From Bradyrhizobium sp. CSA207 (GTDB lineage: Bacteria; Pseudomonadota; Alphaproteobacteria; Rhizobiales; Xanthobacteraceae), in the NCBI RefSeq assembly GCF_029051685.1, contig NZ_JAACFT010000017.1, forward strand, positions 62,001 through 126,000: DNA of 64,000 nt, read 5' to 3'. Made by a program: the position numbers and the translations under genes. Below, piece after piece: positions 34,303-42,752 of the stretch. Position 1 is the first letter of the stretch; each line of letters begins with the position of its first letter. Under the pieces are notes generated by a model. The model did no database searches, was not told the DNA's origin, and saw nothing but the letters and a program-made list of their open reading frames with translations.

Positions 34303-35286
34303 CTACTGCAGTGGCGCGACGATCGTCGGATGCTTGAACTGCGCGACATCCAGCTTCGGCAGCATTCCCGTCTCCGCGTAGATGTCCAGCATCTTCTGGA
34401 TCGCAGGGAAATTCGGCGCCGCACCCGGGTCGCGGCCGAAATCATTGTCCTTGAGCAGATATGTCTCGAGCACCGGAACCGGCGCCTTCAACACCTCCGA
34501 CACCACCTTCAAAGTCTCTTCGCGGTTCGCCAGTGCCTTTTTCATGCCCGAGGTGATGTCGCGGACATAAGCCTTGACCGCCTCGGGATTCTTGTCGACG
34601 AAATCGGCACGGCAGGCTTCCAGGATGTGCACGATATTCGGCATGACCTGCGACAGCGAGAAGAGCTTGCGGGTGCCTCCTTTCGCCTCCGCGCGCGCGG
34701 CAAATGGCTGATTCATGTTGACCGCATCGACGCGGCCCTGGCGCAGGGCGTCTTCGGAGACGGCAAAGCCGACCTCGACGAGTTTGATATCCTTGGACGG
34801 ATCCACACCATTTTGCTTCAGGAGCAAATTGAACGGCCCTTGCGTCCCGCCGCCGATCACGGAAATCCCGACCGTTTTGCCCTTAAGGTCGGCGATCGTC
34901 TTGATCGGGGAGTCATCCATCACCGCCCAATAAACCGAGAATCCGCCGGGCTTCTCGAACACGTGCTGTGCGACGATGTAGGCCTTGAGATTGCCGCCGA
35001 CCACACCATTGGAGAGCGACAGCGGCGCCTGCGTTGCGCAATCCAGCGCTCCAGCTGCCAACGCCTGCGTCATCGGCGCGGTGCCCTGGAACTGGGTCCA
35101 TTCGATGTTGTAGGTCTTGCCGATATTGGGAAATTCGGCCGGCCTGCGCATCATCCAGTATTTGGATTCTTCGGCGGGGATCGTCCAACCGACGCGGATC
35201 GTCTGCTGCGCCCGTGCGGGACCTCCGGTCGCGAACACGGTCGCCACCGCTCCCAATGCCAGCATCCACGTCGAAACCGTTCGCAT
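34303..35286 (-). CDS. Periplasmic substrate-binding protein (TauA/SsuA/NrtA type)
   Basis: 327-residue precursor. The signal peptide (MRTVSTWMLALGAVATVFAT) has predicted cleavage at ARA before QQTIRVGW. The mature part is a type II binding fold with the family-typical DLKGKTVGISVIGGG segment. The start is ATG 35286, with GGAG 8 nt upstream; a GTG nine bases earlier is possible. It heads the six-gene operon binding protein, IlvD-like, ATPase, permease, permease, NicX-like. It shares a 176-bp divergent promoter region with a beta-hydroxyacid dehydrogenase gene. Confidence 0.9.
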   Translation of the reverse strand: MRTVSTWMLALGAVATVFATGGPARAQQTIRVGWTIPAEESKYWMMRRPAEFPNIGKTYNIEWTQFQGTAPMTQALAAGALDCATQAPLSLSNGVVGGNLKAYIVAQHVFEKPGGFSVYWAVMDDSPIKTIADLKGKTVGISVIGGGTQGPFNLLLKQNGVDPSKDIKLVEVGFAVSEDALRQGRVDAVNMNQPFAARAEAKGGTRKLFSLSQVMPNIVHILEACRADFVDKNPEAVKAYVRDITSGMKKALANREETLKVVSEVLKAPVPVLETYLLKDNDFGRDPGAAPNFPAIQKMLDIYAETGMLPKLDVAQFKHPTIVAPLQ

Positions 35287-35342
35287 CGCGCCCACTCCGT
35301 TGCTCCGGCGCCGACAGCGCCACCCAACCCGACCAGGCCAAA

Positions 35343-35360
35343 TGTTTCATGGTTCAAACA
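35343..35360. promoter_or_regulatory. Imperfect inverted repeat in divergent promoter region
   Basis: TGTTTCATGGTTCAAACA has 5-bp inverted ends (TGTTT/AAACA). It is a possible operator for an unseen regulator. Confidence 0.3.
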
Positions 35361-35401
35361 ATCAAGCAAGCCATGCAGACGGGCCGGTTTCCCGGCGAAA
35401 T

Positions 35402-35417
35402 GTACCCTGTAAGGTAC
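35402..35417. promoter_or_regulatory. Inverted repeat (possible operator) upstream of the dehydrogenase
   Basis: GTACCCTGTAAGGTAC has perfect 5-bp arms GTACC/GGTAC with a 6-nt centre. It lies 46 nt before the ATG at 35463. No regulator gene is adjacent. Confidence 0.35.
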
Positions 35418-35462
35418 GGCGGCGGTCTCGGGCCGTTGCGCCGCGATAGAAGGAGGCAACCT

Positions 35463-36371
35463 ATGGCTGACGCGATCAGGACAAACCCGCAACGCGTCGA
35501 GAGGCTGGGCTATCTTGGTCTTGGACTCATGGGGACGCCGATGACCCGCCGCCTGCTGGCGGCCGGCCATCAGGTCACCGTCTGGAACCGCTCGCTCGGC
35601 AAGGTCACACCTCTCGTCGAAGTCGGCGCAAGGCGCGCAACGGCGCCGCGCGACGTCCTCGCCAACTCGGACATCGCCTTCATGTGCGCGACAGATGCCG
35701 CTGCCGTGGAGGAGGTGCTTTTCGGCGCCGAAGGCCTTTCAGCGGCGCCCGGTGCAGGCAAGCTGGTGGTGGACTTCTCATCGATCCATCCCGATGCCGC
35801 GCGCGATCTCGCATCGCGACTGAGAGAGACGAACGGCGCAGGCTGGATCGATGCGCCCGTGTCGGGCGGCACCAGGGGTGCCGAGGAAGGGACGCTAGCC
35901 ATTATGGCCGGCGGAGACGCGGCGGACATCGAAAGGGTGCGGCCTTACGTCCTCGCCATGGCGCGCAGATTCACCCACATGGGTCCCACCGGAGCCGGTC
36001 AAACCACAAAGCTCTGCAATCAGGTGATCGTCGGATGTGCCATGGCCGTCCTTGCCGAGGCAACGCGCCTTGCGACGAATGCTGGAATCGACGCCGGTCG
36101 ACTGCCCGAAGCGCTTGCCGGCGGCTTCGCCGATTCGATTCCGCTTCAGCTTTTCGTGCCGCGGATGGTTCAGGGCATTCACTCGCCGCCGCTTGGGCAC
36201 ATCGCAACGATGCTCAAGGACCTCGATACAGTCGCCGACGTCGCCCGGGCGACATCGACGCCCGTGCCAATGGCCTCACTCGCCGGACAAATCTTCAGGC
36301 TGGCAAAGGCCGCGCGCGGCGCGGATGCCGACGCACTGGAGATTTACAAGCTTTCAGCCGCAGAGCCTTGA
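35463..36371 (+). CDS. NAD(P)-dependent beta-hydroxyacid dehydrogenase (3-hydroxyisobutyrate dehydrogenase family)
   Basis: 302 residues. The Rossmann motif is YLGLGLMGTPMTRRLL, the substrate loop DAPVSGGTRGAEEGTLAIM, and the catalytic lysine lies in GAGQTTKLCNQ. The family includes tartronate-semialdehyde reductase and 3-hydroxyisobutyrate dehydrogenase. The start is ATG 35463, with AGGAGG at ideal spacing; the longer open frame upstream is non-coding. It is divergent from the binding-protein operon, so probably co-regulated. It likely handles a short hydroxy-acid downstream of ring cleavage (inference). Confidence 0.9.
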   Translation: MADAIRTNPQRVERLGYLGLGLMGTPMTRRLLAAGHQVTVWNRSLGKVTPLVEVGARRATAPRDVLANSDIAFMCATDAAAVEEVLFGAEGLSAAPGAGKLVVDFSSIHPDAARDLASRLRETNGAGWIDAPVSGGTRGAEEGTLAIMAGGDAADIERVRPYVLAMARRFTHMGPTGAGQTTKLCNQVIVGCAMAVLAEATRLATNAGIDAGRLPEALAGGFADSIPLQLFVPRMVQGIHSPPLGHIATMLKDLDTVADVARATSTPVPMASLAGQIFRLAKAARGADADALEIYKLSAAEP

Positions 36372-36396
36372 GCAGTCGAGAGCGATCTGAAACGCG

Positions 36397-36954
36397 TTAC
36401 GCTTTGAGTTCACCATCCGCCAAGAACCTGCCAAACGCCCCACGCGCGAAGAGCAGCGGCTCTTTGGCATTGTACGTATAGGCTTCGACCGCGCCGAGGA
36501 AAATCACGTGATCGCCGCCATAGTAGCGGTTGACGGAACGGCATTGGAAATTGGCGACGCTCTCGGCAAGTACGGGAGCGCTGCCGAGCCCCGGGGTCCA
36601 GTCAACGCCTGTAAATTTGTCGTCCGAGGATTTGGCGAATTTGTTGGCCAGCGCCTGTTGCGACGCGCCGAGCACGTTCACCGTGAAATGGCTAGCATTC
36701 TGGAACACGGTCAGGCTCGATGAATAAACAACGAGACTCCACAGAACCAGTGGAGGATTCAGCGACACCGAAGCGAACGAATTGCACGTCAGACCGTAGG
36801 GCTTCCCATCAGGCGCCGCGGCCGTGATGATTGTGACGCCGGTGGCGTATGAGCCGAGCGCGTTGCGAAAATCGCGGGGATCGATCGGCGAGCTATCGCT
36901 CGCAAGTTCATTGGCTGAATCAGGGACAGCCGGCTGCTTCGGCAGATCATTCAT
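36397..36954 (-). CDS. Flavin reductase (HpaC/DIM6 family)
   Basis: 185 residues of the FMN-binding split-barrel flavin reductase family (FRNALGSYATGVTIITA, CNSFASVSLNPPLVLWSL, FTVNVLGASQQALANKFA). It supplies reduced FMN/FAD by diffusion to a two-component monooxygenase. The gene begins 9 nt after the stop of the hydroxylase gene, with GAGG upstream, so the two subunits are made together. The first ~25 residues are an extension outside the domain. Confidence 0.9.
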   Translation of the reverse strand: MNDLPKQPAVPDSANELASDSSPIDPRDFRNALGSYATGVTIITAAAPDGKPYGLTCNSFASVSLNPPLVLWSLVVYSSSLTVFQNASHFTVNVLGASQQALANKFAKSSDDKFTGVDWTPGLGSAPVLAESVANFQCRSVNRYYGGDHVIFLGAVEAYTYNAKEPLLFARGAFGRFLADGELKA

Positions 36955-36963
36955 CGGCCGGCC

Positions 36964-38193
36964 TCACAGCGTGAGATTTTCGGACGGCAGGCCAAGCGCC
37001 ACACGTCCATAATTGGTTCCGGCCGTGTCGAAATTGAATGCGAGATGCGAATTGATCGCATGCGCGTCGCGGAATTGCCTCTGCAACACCCCCGTCGTAA
37101 ACAAACCGCGCGCTCCACTCGCCGCAAACAGCATCGACACTGCATCGGTGCACAGATTGACCGAGAAAGCCCCGTCGCGCCGATATCTGGTCTTGGTCGC
37201 CGTGTCGGGAATACGGCCAAGCCGCGCGGCCTCCATGGCCTCGATACAGGCCGAACGCATGATCAGACGCGCAGCGTCGATCTTGGCCGACGCCTCCGCG
37301 ATCTTGATCTGGGTACTTTGAAAGTCACTCAGCTTGGCACGGTTGTAGGTGGAAATGCGATGACGTGCGACCTCAGCATAGTCGTCCAGGCATGCCTGTG
37401 CATTCCCGAGAGCCACTCCCGACAGGACGTAGGGAAACAGCGAGAACACCGGCAATGCGTACAGCGGATTGGGATTGACGTTGCTTCCCGGCGTCGGACC
37501 GCCGGCGAGCTCGCCGACGGCGACCGTCATGTGGTCCGCCACAAAGGCTTCCCTGACCTCCACGTCGCAAGAACCCGTACCCCGCAGCCCCGTGACGTTC
37601 CAGGTATCGAGTACGTTGTAGTCGCTCTTCGGCAGCAGAAAGATCCGATACTCGATGCCGTCTGCCTCGTCCTCGGAATAGACCACGCTTGCAAGCATGT
37701 TCCATTCGCAGGAGGCGACGCCGGAAGAGAACGGCCAGCTTCCGTGCAGCCGGTATCCGCCCTTCACCCGGGTGGCACGGCCGGCAGGAAAGATGAATGA
37801 CGATGCAATCAGCGCGTCGGCATCCCTTCCCCAAACCAGATCCTGCGCCTTCGCATCGAACATGCCGAGCATCCAATGGTGGCTCGCCAGGTTGGCGAGA
37901 TTCCAGGCCACGGACGCATCGGCTTGTCCCAGCAGTTCGGCGCAGTCTACCAAGGCAACATAGTCGAGCTCGGAGCCGCCAATGCGCTTCGGCTGGAGCA
38001 TCCGGAACAGACCGGCGTCGTGGAGATCCCGCTCGGTCTCCGGCGGAAGATGCCTCAGTTCTTCGGTCCGGGCCGCCCGTTCCTGCAGCCGCGGCAGGAG
38101 CATCCGGGCCCTTGCGACAATCGTCGCATAGGCGCTTTCGCCGGCTTCCGGCCCGGTGGACTGACCCATGCTCGGCTCTTGACCAGGCGCCAT
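36964..38193 (-). CDS. Flavin-dependent hydroxylase component (acyl-CoA dehydrogenase fold, group D monooxygenase)
   Basis: 409 residues with the acyl-CoA dehydrogenase fold used by two-component monooxygenases such as p-hydroxyphenylacetate hydroxylase C2, HsaA and indole-acetate monooxygenase. Features are LPPETERDLHDAGLFRMLQP at the N-terminus, the central GGYRLHGSWPFSSGVASCEW, and C-terminal RQFRDAHAINSHLAFN in place of the dehydrogenase base region. The adjacent flavin reductase gene supports the monooxygenase reading. The substrate is probably an aromatic or N-heteroaromatic acid taken up by the neighbouring importer (inference). The start is ATG 38193 with GAGGG upstream; ATG 38169 is an alternative. 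Confidence 0.85.
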   Translation of the reverse strand: MAPGQEPSMGQSTGPEAGESAYATIVARARMLLPRLQERAARTEELRHLPPETERDLHDAGLFRMLQPKRIGGSELDYVALVDCAELLGQADASVAWNLANLASHHWMLGMFDAKAQDLVWGRDADALIASSFIFPAGRATRVKGGYRLHGSWPFSSGVASCEWNMLASVVYSEDEADGIEYRIFLLPKSDYNVLDTWNVTGLRGTGSCDVEVREAFVADHMTVAVGELAGGPTPGSNVNPNPLYALPVFSLFPYVLSGVALGNAQACLDDYAEVARHRISTYNRAKLSDFQSTQIKIAEASAKIDAARLIMRSACIEAMEAARLGRIPDTATKTRYRRDGAFSVNLCTDAVSMLFAASGARGLFTTGVLQRQFRDAHAINSHLAFNFDTAGTNYGRVALGLPSENLTL

Positions 38194-38302
38194 TCCTGTC
38201 CCTCGCTTTCAGACAGTTATGCGGCCGGAACCTGACTAAATCAAGCCGATGCAAATCAAAGGCGCGCACGACTGCTGCATGCGACCGGACCAGCCACTTC
38301 GC

Positions 38303-39571
38303 TCACGTCGACGTTGCGGCTTTCCCTGGCCCCAAGGCGCCCTTCCGGACGAGCTCAGCGATCCGACGCGGGTCATAACCAAGCGTCTCGCGCAAGACTT
38401 CCTCTGTGTGCTCACCCAGCAGCGGCGCAGCCACGGGATCAACCGCCGTGGTGAAGCTCATGGTAATCGGCGGCTCGATATTGGGGACCCATTCCGCCGT
38501 GCGATGTCGGATCTTACTCAGGCGATGGCGCTCACGCGCTTCGGGTGCATTAAACCCCTCCTCGACGGTGCGGAGATAGCCGACCGGGATATTAGCCAGC
38601 TTCATCTTCCCCACCCAGTTCTCGAGGCTGTCGCTTGCAAAGACCGCCGCAATGGTCGCGCGCAACAGCTCCTTGTTCTCGGAGCGTGCTTTTCGCGTGG
38701 CGAACTGCGGATCGGTGATGAGATCAGGCCGCTTCAACACATCGACCACCAGGCGGCGATAGAGCCGGTCATTGGCGCAGGCCATGTAGAGCGGCCCGTC
38801 AGATGCCTCGTAGACGCCGACAGTGGGAGAGCCGCTTGGCGAATTGCCGAACCGACCTGGATTTTGTCCATTGATCAGATAGGCCATACCATAGAAGCCG
38901 GTCATCGCCATAGCGATGTCGAACAGGGCGACCTCGACATGCTGGCCGCGACCGAGCCGATCCCGCGCAAGCAGGGCCAGCAGGATGGCATTGCACGCTG
39001 ACATGCCCGTTGCCATGTCCACGATGGGTGGGCCGGTACGAACTGCCGGGCCATCGGCAAATCCGTTGAGCGACATGAACCCGCTTTCGGCCTGGGTGAT
39101 GGGATCGAAACCGGGACGGGAAGCAAACGGCCCGGTGCGCCCATAAGCCGAGATCGAGCAATAGACCAGCCGCGGATTGAGCGGCGCGACCGCTTCGTAA
39201 TCGAGGCCGAACTTCTTCATGACCCCGCTCGAAAAATTTTCCACGACCACATCCGCCTTGCGGATCAGGTCCCGCGCCACGTCGCATGCCTCCGGCACGC
39301 TCAGATCGAGCGCGATGTCCTGCTTGTTGCGGTTCAGGCTGAGATAGGCTGCGCTCTCGCCGCCAATCTCAGCGTGCTCATAGGCGCGCGTATCGTCGCC
39401 GCCGTCCGGGTTCTCGATCTTGATGACGCGGGCGCCGAAGTCGGCAAGCGTCTGCGTGCAGGCCGGCCCCGCCACAACGCGCGTAAAGTCAACGACCAGC
39501 AGACCATCAAGTGCAGTCGGCGCTCCCGTCGTCCGCGGCGAACGTTCCGGCAATTGAGGCTTGGTGGGCAT
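38303..39571 (-). CDS. CaiB/BaiF family CoA-transferase
   Basis: 422-residue class III CoA-transferase. The N-terminal motif is LLVVDFTRVVAGPACTQTLA, and the catalytic aspartate is probably in PPIVDMATGMSA. The family moves CoA between carboxylic acids without ATP. The start is ATG 39571 (MPTKPQLP), with AAGGGAG upstream; the frame is open to 39667 but the extension has no site. It leads a three-gene unit with the hydroxylase (109-nt gap) and reductase. It therefore probably activates the acid before or after hydroxylation. Confidence 0.9.
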   Translation of the reverse strand: MPTKPQLPERSPRTTGAPTALDGLLVVDFTRVVAGPACTQTLADFGARVIKIENPDGGDDTRAYEHAEIGGESAAYLSLNRNKQDIALDLSVPEACDVARDLIRKADVVVENFSSGVMKKFGLDYEAVAPLNPRLVYCSISAYGRTGPFASRPGFDPITQAESGFMSLNGFADGPAVRTGPPIVDMATGMSACNAILLALLARDRLGRGQHVEVALFDIAMAMTGFYGMAYLINGQNPGRFGNSPSGSPTVGVYEASDGPLYMACANDRLYRRLVVDVLKRPDLITDPQFATRKARSENKELLRATIAAVFASDSLENWVGKMKLANIPVGYLRTVEEGFNAPEARERHRLSKIRHRTAEWVPNIEPPITMSFTTAVDPVAAPLLGEHTEEVLRETLGYDPRRIAELVRKGALGPGKAATST

Positions 39572-39684
39572 CGATAGGGCTCCCTTATATCGGCTTGTGG
39601 TCGCCGACTTTCCTGCAAGAACAAACTTAAAGCCTGACGCCGCGGACTTCGCAAGTGCTTCGCTCACCTCGCCTCAAAACGCGA

Positions 39685-39718
39685 AACGGCCCGGCAGCCG
39701 TCGGGCTGCCGGGCCGTT
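39685..39718 (-). terminator. Strong hairpin terminator
   Basis: Perfect 15-bp inverted arms (AACGGCCCGGCAGCC and its complement) flank a GTCG loop. On the minus strand the stem is followed by TTTCGCGTTTT, a weak T-rich run. It lies 82 nt beyond the stop of the GNAT gene and would end transcription coming from the terminase/GNAT side before it reaches the CoA-transferase promoter. Confidence 0.7.
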
Positions 39719-39800
39719 GAACATGCTGCGCCAGGTCTTCGCGCGCCATTCTACATTACGAGAGTCACGTTCCGCATCACGGGAAACCCTGCTCCATCGC

Positions 39801-40229
39801 TCAGCGCAGCCACTTTCGCCAGTACAGCGTATGCGACCAGGCCCACGGCACCTTGGGTTCGTAAAGCCGATAGCCCGCCTGAATAAAATTATTGGCAGAC
39901 ACCGGATTGTCCGTCGTATCCGAGACGATGCTGTTCCATCCGATACGCCGCCCTCTCGCCTCGATGGCTCGCATCAACCTGAGCTGGAGCCCCCGCCCCC
40001 AATGCCGGTGTAGGACACCGACCCTGGAGAAGTACCCGCTCTTTCGCGCGTGAGTCGACGGCACAACGCCGGCGAAAGCGATCGCCTGATCATCATGATA
40101 GGCGAGCCACCACGCACCCAGCTCAAACCGTGGCAGGGTTGCACCATCGAGGAATGTCAGCCGGTGCAGATCGCCGAGAGTCTCGGCAATCTCATCTTCA
40201 CCCGCATCGACCATACAAATTCTGTACAT
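39801..40229 (-). CDS. GNAT-family N-acetyltransferase
   Basis: 142-residue single-domain GNAT. Motif A is RVGVLHRHWGRGLQLRLMRA (acetyl-CoA pyrophosphate loop) and motif B is around NNFIQAGYRLYEP. I start at ATG 40229 (MYRICMV), preceded by GGGG 6 nt upstream. Two further in-frame ATGs (40241, 40250) exist and the open frame goes on to 40724, where it overlaps the terminase antisense/out of frame. It sits 80 nt downstream of the truncated terminase, in the same orientation. The acceptor substrate is unknown. Phage and island GNATs often modify small toxins or antibiotics, but nothing here shows that. Confidence 0.75.
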   Translation of the reverse strand: MYRICMVDAGEDEIAETLGDLHRLTFLDGATLPRFELGAWWLAYHDDQAIAFAGVVPSTHARKSGYFSRVGVLHRHWGRGLQLRLMRAIEARGRRIGWNSIVSDTTDNPVSANNFIQAGYRLYEPKVPWAWSHTLYWRKWLR

Positions 40230-40309
40230 CGAATGCCCCATACATCGCATGCCCAATGCGACTGGCTGATCCTGAGCGCCAGCGACGCCAGCCTCCCCAC
40301 CGTGTAGGT

Positions 40310-41272
40310 CTATTTGCCCAATACGACCTTGACGCCGAGCCAGACGGCTCCCATCAGACCGGTGGCAATCACTGTGATCACCGCCTTGAATGTGTAGCTC
40401 TGCGCCTGTTCCACGCTCTTCCGCCACCGGCGCAAGTGCTGGAAATCCGCTCTGAGTTCGTTCCCGACCCACTGCGCGATCCAGATCGTGAAGGCATCCG
40501 CCGCGGCTCCAGCGCCACCGATATCGATGAAGGCACGCAGCGGCAACAGCGGATCCACAGCGACTTTTCCGATCCGACCCTGCGCGCGCGCCTCCGACAG
40601 CAGCGCGGCGAAATAGGCGCCTTCGAAGGCGCGTGCATATTCGCCTTCCCAGATGTGGTCGTAACGCTCCGGATAAAGCTTTTGGTCGAGCAACCGCTCC
40701 TCCTCGAGCACATCGGGAAACCACGGGTTGTCGCGCCAGTTCGCCTTGACGATGACGGACCCGTCCGGTCGGCGCCCCCGCAGAAAGTCGTCGATCGCAT
40801 CACTCTTGCGCCGCGGATTCCAGCTCGCCCACAGCTCGGAATCTTTTGCGCGGATGGTCGGTCGCAACAGCGCGAGGCTGCGCGCGCTGAGAGATTGCGC
40901 CTCGTCGATCCAGGCGATGCGGAATCCCTCCAATGACTTGATCGAGTCCGCCGTGTGATCCTGAAGCCCGCGAAAGATGATCAACCCGTCGCCGGGCGTC
41001 TCGATCTTGTCGCTGAAGAACTTGAACCCGTGGCCGAGACCGAGGCTCGCGATCTTGCCCTCGATCAGCCGCTTGGAAGACTGTGCCAGCGTCCGTTGCG
41101 CCTCGCGGATGCAGACCGCGAGCGTGCCGCGCTCGGCCTGGCAGGTCTCAACCAAGAGCTCGCCGAAGAAATGCGATTTGCCCGAGCCGCGCCCGCCATA
41201 AACGCCCTTATAGCGCGCGGGTTTCAACAGCGGCTCGAATATCTCAGCGGTTGGTATTTTCAGGATGGACAA
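40310..41272 (-). CDS. Phage terminase large subunit, truncated and fused to a membrane-segment tail
   Basis: 320 residues. Residues 1-~265 are a PBSX-type terminase large subunit: Walker A GGRGSGKSHFF, Walker B FRIAWIDEAQ, coupling motif WASWNPRR, and the start of the nuclease domain AFIDIGGAGAAADAFTIWI with its first acidic residue. The rest of the nuclease domain, about 130-150 residues in normal terminases, is missing. Instead the frame continues in an unrelated tail, DFQHLRRWRKSVEQAQSYTF, with one transmembrane helix (VITVIATGLMGAVWLGVKVVL). It looks like a deletion that joined the terminase gene in frame to a small membrane-protein gene. It starts at TTG 41272. DNA packaging activity is not expected. 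Confidence 0.8.
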   Translation of the reverse strand: MSILKIPTAEIFEPLLKPARYKGVYGGRGSGKSHFFGELLVETCQAERGTLAVCIREAQRTLAQSSKRLIEGKIASLGLGHGFKFFSDKIETPGDGLIIFRGLQDHTADSIKSLEGFRIAWIDEAQSLSARSLALLRPTIRAKDSELWASWNPRRKSDAIDDFLRGRRPDGSVIVKANWRDNPWFPDVLEEERLLDQKLYPERYDHIWEGEYARAFEGAYFAALLSEARAQGRIGKVAVDPLLPLRAFIDIGGAGAAADAFTIWIAQWVGNELRADFQHLRRWRKSVEQAQSYTFKAVITVIATGLMGAVWLGVKVVLGK

Positions 41273-41845
41273 TGGATGCGCTCGCTCGCCTCATCGCAGG
41301 CCCGTGCGCCTTCCACGGTCCCGAATTGCGCCGTATGGGCTAGTAGTGTGCGGTTGGAAACCGTCGGTCGGTGGCAGCATTCGTCGCAGGGCATCTTCCC
41401 AAGACATCTGTCTTTCCACTTCGTTGAATGGATCGAGGGCAAACCAGTTAGCCAAAACGCACGTCGCTTGCTCAACCCATGGTCGATCTACTATTCTGAG
41501 GTTTAGTCCGGACGAGCTGCACGCTTGTATCGCGAACGCAACAAGAAGAGCTGATCTGAGCTCTATCGATTGTCATCGCGCCGGGCATGGCGGGCCACTG
41601 CAGGCGCCTCGAGGCCAGGAGGCCGTCAGCGCGCAATATATGGCTCTACGCCAGACCGGGAGAATTTTGATGTTCAAGAAGATCGACGACAAGACCGTCA
41701 TCCGCTGGATCATCAAGGATGGACACTTCACCGGCGAGGGCCGAACGCTGTCCTATTGCAGCGACCAAGGTGCAGCGCGACTACACCCGGGCAACGCCGG
41801 ACCGGTATGCCGACCAAGAACTAGCGAGAGGATTTTCGAGACGAG
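41273..41845. other. Gene-poor stretch with a possible frameshifted small ORF
   Basis: No confident gene. An ATG at 41670 has GGGAG 7 nt upstream and begins MFKKIDDKTVIRWIIKDGHF. After about 30 residues this frame stops looking like protein, while another frame gives VQRDYTRATPDRYADQELA and stops at the first repeat element. A small gene broken by a frameshift is possible but unproved. Confidence 0.25.
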
Positions 41846-41931
41846 AAACCCGCGGCCAATTGCTCGGCGCGGGCTGAACCAACTGAATCTCGATGATGCC
41901 ATTCTGCCAGTGTTTTGCCCGACGAGTCAAA
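41846..41931 (-). repeat. Island repeat element, copy 1 (leader + hairpin)
   Basis: Read on the minus strand: the conserved leader TTTGACTCGTCGGGCAAAAC, then GGCAGAATGGCATCATCGA, then a CCCGCG/CGCGGG stem followed by TTTCTCG. It directly follows the stop of the small-terminase-like gene, so it could serve as its terminator. Confidence 0.8.
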
Positions 41932-41934
41932 CGA

Positions 41935-42309
41935 TCAATCGAAATTCCGAATCGAGATTTCTGCCAGCTCAGACGTCACGCCCCCGGCACCGGCGCCGCC
42001 AGCGCTTTGCGGATGCACGATGATGCGCTCGATTCGGTGAACCAATTCCAGCGACCCGCCGTCGCCATTCTCGATCGGCTGCGTAGCCTTGCCCCAGCCG
42101 CGATCGAGAATGGCATTGGCCGCGGAAACGCGCGCGGCCGGCGTTGCATCATCGCTGCGCATGATACCGACGAGAACCCTGATGGCTGTTCGGGTGTGAC
42201 TGCGCGCCAACGAGCGGATTTCGGTCAGCGTCCGTGCCTTGGACGCTCTCCTGGCGGCAGGCAGGCGGACGGGGCCACCGTCATGCCTGCATTCGATGTC
42301 GTCACTCAT
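41935..42309 (-). CDS. Phage terminase small subunit-like protein
   Basis: 124 residues. The central part, ARSHTRTAIRVLVGIMRSDD followed by ATPAARVSAANAILDRGWGK, is the helical segment common in small terminase-like proteins of rhizobial prophages. The C-terminus is Gly/Ala-rich and then ends EISIRNFD. It lies upstream of, and in the same orientation as, the large-subunit remnant. A 660-bp interval with a repeat element separates the two, whereas intact phages have these genes adjacent. It is probably a prophage leftover. Function as a DNA-recognition subunit is a family inference. Confidence 0.6.
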   Translation of the reverse strand: MSDDIECRHDGGPVRLPAARRASKARTLTEIRSLARSHTRTAIRVLVGIMRSDDATPAARVSAANAILDRGWGKATQPIENGDGGSLELVHRIERIIVHPQSAGGAGAGGVTSELAEISIRNFD

Positions 42310-42623
42310 GAAAACGTCTCACACAAGGCAATCGCGAACAGGCCCGCAAGTGCGAGCGATATCAGGTACGCGGTCATCGCTTCTCCATGAAAACAACGGT
42401 GCGGCAGATCGCGAGACGAAGCGCGATCGTTTCGGGCGCGAACCCTATCCCCGTGTCATCCGGGGACCGCAGCGGCGCGGAGCGAGTGGCCCAGCGCCGC
42501 GGGCCGGCACGTTCGCGCGTGCACGGCCAATAAACAGGTTCGGACGGCGGCGCGCCGATCGGCGCTCCAGTTCTGCGAGTGCGTGGCCGTAATGCGGTCG
42601 CCGTCCGATTGCGAACCGAGACG

Positions 42624-42711
42624 AAAGAACCCGCGGCGGATTGCTCCGCGCGGGCTCAACAAACTCGTCTCGATGATACCATTCTGCCGGTGTTTTGCCC
42701 GACGAGTCAAA
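42624..42711 (-). repeat. Island repeat element, copy 2
   Basis: Minus strand: leader GTTTGACTCGTCGGGCAAAA, a variant GGTATCATCG, then a CCCGCG/CGCGGG stem followed by TTCTTTCG. No minus-strand gene ends just upstream of it. Confidence 0.8.
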
Positions 42712-42752
42712 CCTTGTGTTGAGCGAGGCTGCCGTCACACGAAGCAAAAATG

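Noticed and set aside
38221..38250. FixK-like box near 38.23 kb
   Set aside because: CTGACTAAATCAA has only one good half-site.
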